Shown here in pieces: positions 7,309-9,112 of a DNA stretch of 9,112 bases. Position 1 is the stretch's first letter. Each line of letters starts with the position of its first letter. A program made the translations under genes and the position numbers. The notes under the pieces were generated by a model. That model saw only the letters and a program-made list of their open reading frames with translations. It was not told where the DNA came from and did not search any database. The stretch is from an uncultured Rikenella sp. (lineage in GTDB: Bacteria > Bacteroidota > Bacteroidia > Bacteroidales > Rikenellaceae): contig CAJTNK010000077.1 in NCBI GenBank assembly GCA_910577885.1, positions 1 through 9,112 of the forward strand. Reading direction: 5' to 3'.

Positions 7309-7351
7309 GGCCCCGGGAGAGGGGCCGTTGCCCGGCCTTTTGGGATAGGCC
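7309..7351 (-). other. Two GC-rich stem-loops between nagZ and GH2
   Basis: The 88-nt gap holds a 6-bp stem GGCCCC/GGGGCC (7309-7314 with 7321-7326, 6-nt loop) and a 5-bp stem GGCCT/AGGCC (7334-7338 with 7347-7351, 8-nt loop). Four GGCC tetramers allow alternative pairings. On the minus strand the first stem is followed by six A's, not T's, so it is not a terminator for nagZ; on the plus strand no T-run follows it directly either. It may be a processing or stability element. Confidence 0.4.
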
Positions 7352-7369
7352 GCGAAAAGAACCCTGCAA

Positions 7370-8527
7370 CTACCGTACCAGTCGTGCCTCCTTGAGTGCC
7401 GTGATCCGTCGGTAGGCCTCCGTGATCCGTTCGCGCGGGATGCGTCCGCGGGCCACCAGGCCGCAGATCAGGTCGATCGTCCTCGGCGTGAGGTCCGGTT
7501 CGTAGGAGGGGCCGTTGTTCCCGATAATCACCAGGTCGACCCCCGCGCAGATGGCCAGCTCCAGTGCCCGCTCCAGCGAGTAGTGGTCGACGATGGCCCC
7601 CATGTTGAGGTCGTCCGTAATGACCAGGCCGCGGAATCCCATTTCGCGGCGCAGCACGCCGTCGATCCACCGTCGCGAGAGCGACGCCGGGTAGTCGGGA
7701 TCCACCTCGCGGTGAAGCAGGTGTCCCACCATCACGAAGTCGGCATACCCCCGCTCGAACAGCGCCCGATACGGTGCCAACTCGCGTTCGCGCTGCCAGG
7801 TCCGTGTGATGTCGGTCAGTCCCAGGTGGCTGTCGACCTGCGAACTGCCGTGTCCCGGGAAGTGTTTCAGCGAAGCGACCAACCCCGAACCGTGCAAAGC
7901 GTCGATCCAAATCCGCGCCTGCTCCGTCACCACCGCCGTGTCGGCCGAGAAGCTCCGCCCCAAAGCCCCGATCACCGGGCACCGCGGATTGACGTTCACA
8001 TCCACGCACGGCGCGAAGTCGACATTGACCCCCGCCTGTCGACACATCCGGGCCGTCTGCTCAGCCCACCTCCGGGTGGTGTCCGGATGGTTCCGGGCTC
8101 CCTGATAAGCCGCACTCACACTGGCCGGAAAACCATACGCCGGCTTCAGCCGATTGACCCGCCCCCCCTCCTGGTCGACGGTCACCAACAGCGGCGGATG
8201 TCCCGCCTCGCGTGCAGCCCGTTGCAGGTCGTCGCTCAACCGCCGCAGCTGTTGCGGCGAACGGACGTTCCGCCGATTGGTCCCGGTGGGCACATCCCGG
8301 TCGAAGTAGATCACACCGCCGATCCCCAGCTCGCGGACGGCTCGCAGGATATCCCCCTCGGCCTCGAACCCCCGGAAACCGGCCACGATCATCTGTCCGA
8401 CCTCCCGCCGGAGCGAACTGTCCGCCGTCTCTGTCCCCCCGACCGCTTGAGCCGCCGCCCTCCGTCCGCCGAGCGCACCACCGCCCAGAAGCAACAGCAC
8501 GGCGATCCCGATCATTTTGCGTCGCAT
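7370..8527 (-). CDS. nagZ: Exported GH3 beta-N-acetylglucosaminidase (NagZ)
   Basis: A 385-residue GH3 enzyme that hydrolyses terminal GlcNAc, typically from GlcNAc-MurNAc or muropeptides. A signal peptide is clear: MRRK, a Leu/Gly-rich core, then AAAQA ending near residue 27; with no lipobox Cys it should be periplasmic or secreted. The catalytic core shows VDQEGGRV (117-124), LKHFPGHG (220-227), the NagZ-specific loop dyad Asp232-Ser-His234 (the unusual acid/base), and the nucleophile Asp305 in VITDDLNMGA. The length fits a single catalytic domain, without the C-terminal beta-lactamase-like domain found in some Bacteroidota homologues. An alternative ATG at 8557 overlaps the alaX stop (ATGA) and would add 10 residues. 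I prefer 8527 because those 10 codons are very AT-rich (ATA, TAT, AAT, AAT, AGA), unlike the gene body, and the signal peptide starts naturally at MRRK. E. coli NagZ is cytoplasmic, so export here changes its role toward breaking down external or periplasmic wall. Confidence 0.95.
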   Translation of the reverse strand: MRRKMIGIAVLLLLGGGALGGRRAAAQAVGGTETADSSLRREVGQMIVAGFRGFEAEGDILRAVRELGIGGVIYFDRDVPTGTNRRNVRSPQQLRRLSDDLQRAAREAGHPPLLVTVDQEGGRVNRLKPAYGFPASVSAAYQGARNHPDTTRRWAEQTARMCRQAGVNVDFAPCVDVNVNPRCPVIGALGRSFSADTAVVTEQARIWIDALHGSGLVASLKHFPGHGSSQVDSHLGLTDITRTWQRERELAPYRALFERGYADFVMVGHLLHREVDPDYPASLSRRWIDGVLRREMGFRGLVITDDLNMGAIVDHYSLERALELAICAGVDLVIIGNNGPSYEPDLTPRTIDLICGLVARGRIPRERITEAYRRITALKEARLVR

Positions 8528-8553
8528 ACCTCTATTATTATATATGGTGTATG

Positions 8554-9018
8554 TCATTTGTTCGCGTCGAGCTTGAACCGCATCCGCAACAAGCCGCTCT
8601 CCGGATCATAGTCGGTCGAAATCACCCGGAGGTGTCCGATCTCGGCGGTGTTCTCGACATGCTGGCCGATGCAAGGGCAACGGTCGTAATCCCCCACACT
8701 TACAATCCGCACGCTTCCGGTAGCCTCCCCCTCCGGCAGCCTCGACAGGTCGAACTCCGCCTCCGCCGCGCCATACGAAACCTCCTCGAATCGAACCGCC
8801 AGCCTCCGGTCGATCTGCTCGTTCACCGCCCCCACAACCTCTTCCACCTCCTCCGGCGTCAAGTTGCGGCCGATCGTCCGAAAATCGAAATCCACTTTCG
8901 ACTTCTTCCGCTCCAAATGGGTGCTCACGGCCCGCCCGCACCCATACCGCCTCACCATCGCTCCGCCCAACAAATGCTCCGCGGTGTGCATCTCGCGCGG
9001 ATATACTTTCTCACTCAT
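8554..9018 (-). CDS. alaX: Small alanyl-tRNA editing protein (AlaX-type, tRNA_SAD)
   Basis: A 154-residue protein resembling the editing domain of alanyl-tRNA synthetase in free-standing form (short AlaX). Family members act in the cytoplasm, hydrolysing mischarged Ser- or Gly-tRNA(Ala). The zinc-site residues are visible: His11 and His15 in MHTAEHLL, and Cys116 and His120 in CIGQHVEN, with a second Cys at 114. THLERKKSKVDFDF (33-46) matches the usual strand region after the first motif. I chose the ATG at 9018 because it places the HxxxH motif near residue 11, as in short archaeal AlaX proteins; the frame continues upstream to 9108, but that part crosses the hairpin at 9064-9087 and has no family similarity. 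It is the first gene of the minus-strand cluster and ends 26 nt before the preferred nagZ start. Its link to wall hydrolysis is probably only positional. The exact substrate cannot be read from sequence. Confidence 0.85.
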   Translation of the reverse strand: MSEKVYPREMHTAEHLLGGAMVRRYGCGRAVSTHLERKKSKVDFDFRTIGRNLTPEEVEEVVGAVNEQIDRRLAVRFEEVSYGAAEAEFDLSRLPEGEATGSVRIVSVGDYDRCPCIGQHVENTAEIGHLRVISTDYDPESGLLRMRFKLDANK

Positions 9019-9031
9019 AAGCAATTTGTTT

Positions 9032-9051
9032 TTGCAAACCGTGTTTGGCAA
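9032..9051. promoter_or_regulatory. Imperfect dyad just upstream of alaX
   Basis: TTGCAAAC (9032-9039) and GTTTGGCAA (9043-9051) are inverted around CGT, with a single extra base in the right arm. The dyad begins 14 nt before the alaX start, a position that would suit an operator or a 5' UTR hairpin. I see no convincing TAnnTTTG box beside it, so the call is tentative. Confidence 0.3.
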
Positions 9052-9063
9052 CGAGCGGGAACC

Positions 9064-9087
9064 GTACCTTTTCTGAAGAAAAGGTAC
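9064..9087. repeat. Perfect 11-bp inverted repeat upstream of alaX
   Basis: GTACCTTTTCT (9064-9074) and AGAAAAGGTAC (9077-9087) are exact reverse complements separated by GA; as RNA the tip would open to a small loop. No T-run follows on either strand. It lies 45 nt upstream of the alaX ATG. Such KpnI-site-containing palindromes remind me of dispersed intergenic repeats in Bacteroidales, but that is memory, not something shown here. Confidence 0.55.
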
Positions 9088-9112
9088 CCAAAAGACTTCC
9101 GAGCGCATCCCT

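Noticed and set aside
7583..8611. Plus-strand open frame of 342 codons across nagZ and the alaX end
   Set aside because: Shadow of two confident minus-strand genes; it crosses their junction and has low-complexity composition.

Overview
The window is GC-rich and compact, and every gene I can support lies on the minus strand. The Do-type protease with a Gln-rich linker, the GH2 enzyme with its C-terminal modules, the exported NagZ and NamZ, and the lack of Shine-Dalgarno sequences at most starts all suggest Bacteroidota. A GC-rich Bacteroidales such as Alistipes/Rikenellaceae is my best guess. This is inference from gene content and composition; there is no marker gene here.

In transcription order (right to left) the genes are: alaX, a small Ala-tRNA editing deacylase (9018-8554); nagZ, an exported GH3 beta-N-acetylglucosaminidase (8527-7370, possibly starting at 8557); a large exported GH2 glycosidase of the beta-galactosidase type (7281-4585); namZ, an exported GH171/DUF1343 exo-beta-N-acetylmuramidase (4516-3233); yeiH, a UPF0324 membrane protein (3205-2147); and an HtrA/DegP/DegQ-type periplasmic protease (1957-419). 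A perfect 18-bp stem with a T-run (387-340) ends the protease transcript. Most gaps are short (26 to 88 nt). The 189-nt AT-rich gap before the protease is the likeliest place for a separate promoter.

The functional core is nagZ-GH2-namZ. From what is known of the families, NagZ removes terminal GlcNAc and NamZ removes terminal MurNAc, so together they can shorten a peptidoglycan strand from its non-reducing end. All three proteins carry signal peptides, which places this activity in the periplasm or outside the cell rather than in the usual cytoplasmic recycling route. The GH2 enzyme between them is the unexplained partner. YeiH and HtrA may share transcription or may simply be neighbours.

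The left end (1-339) has no gene. It holds a 77-nt two-part hairpin (102-178) and two pairs of 18-nt near-identical direct repeats, and looks like a repetitive, structured intergenic island. Several shorter hairpins lie in the gaps between genes and upstream of alaX. I saw no tRNA, rRNA, CRISPR array, transposase or phage gene.
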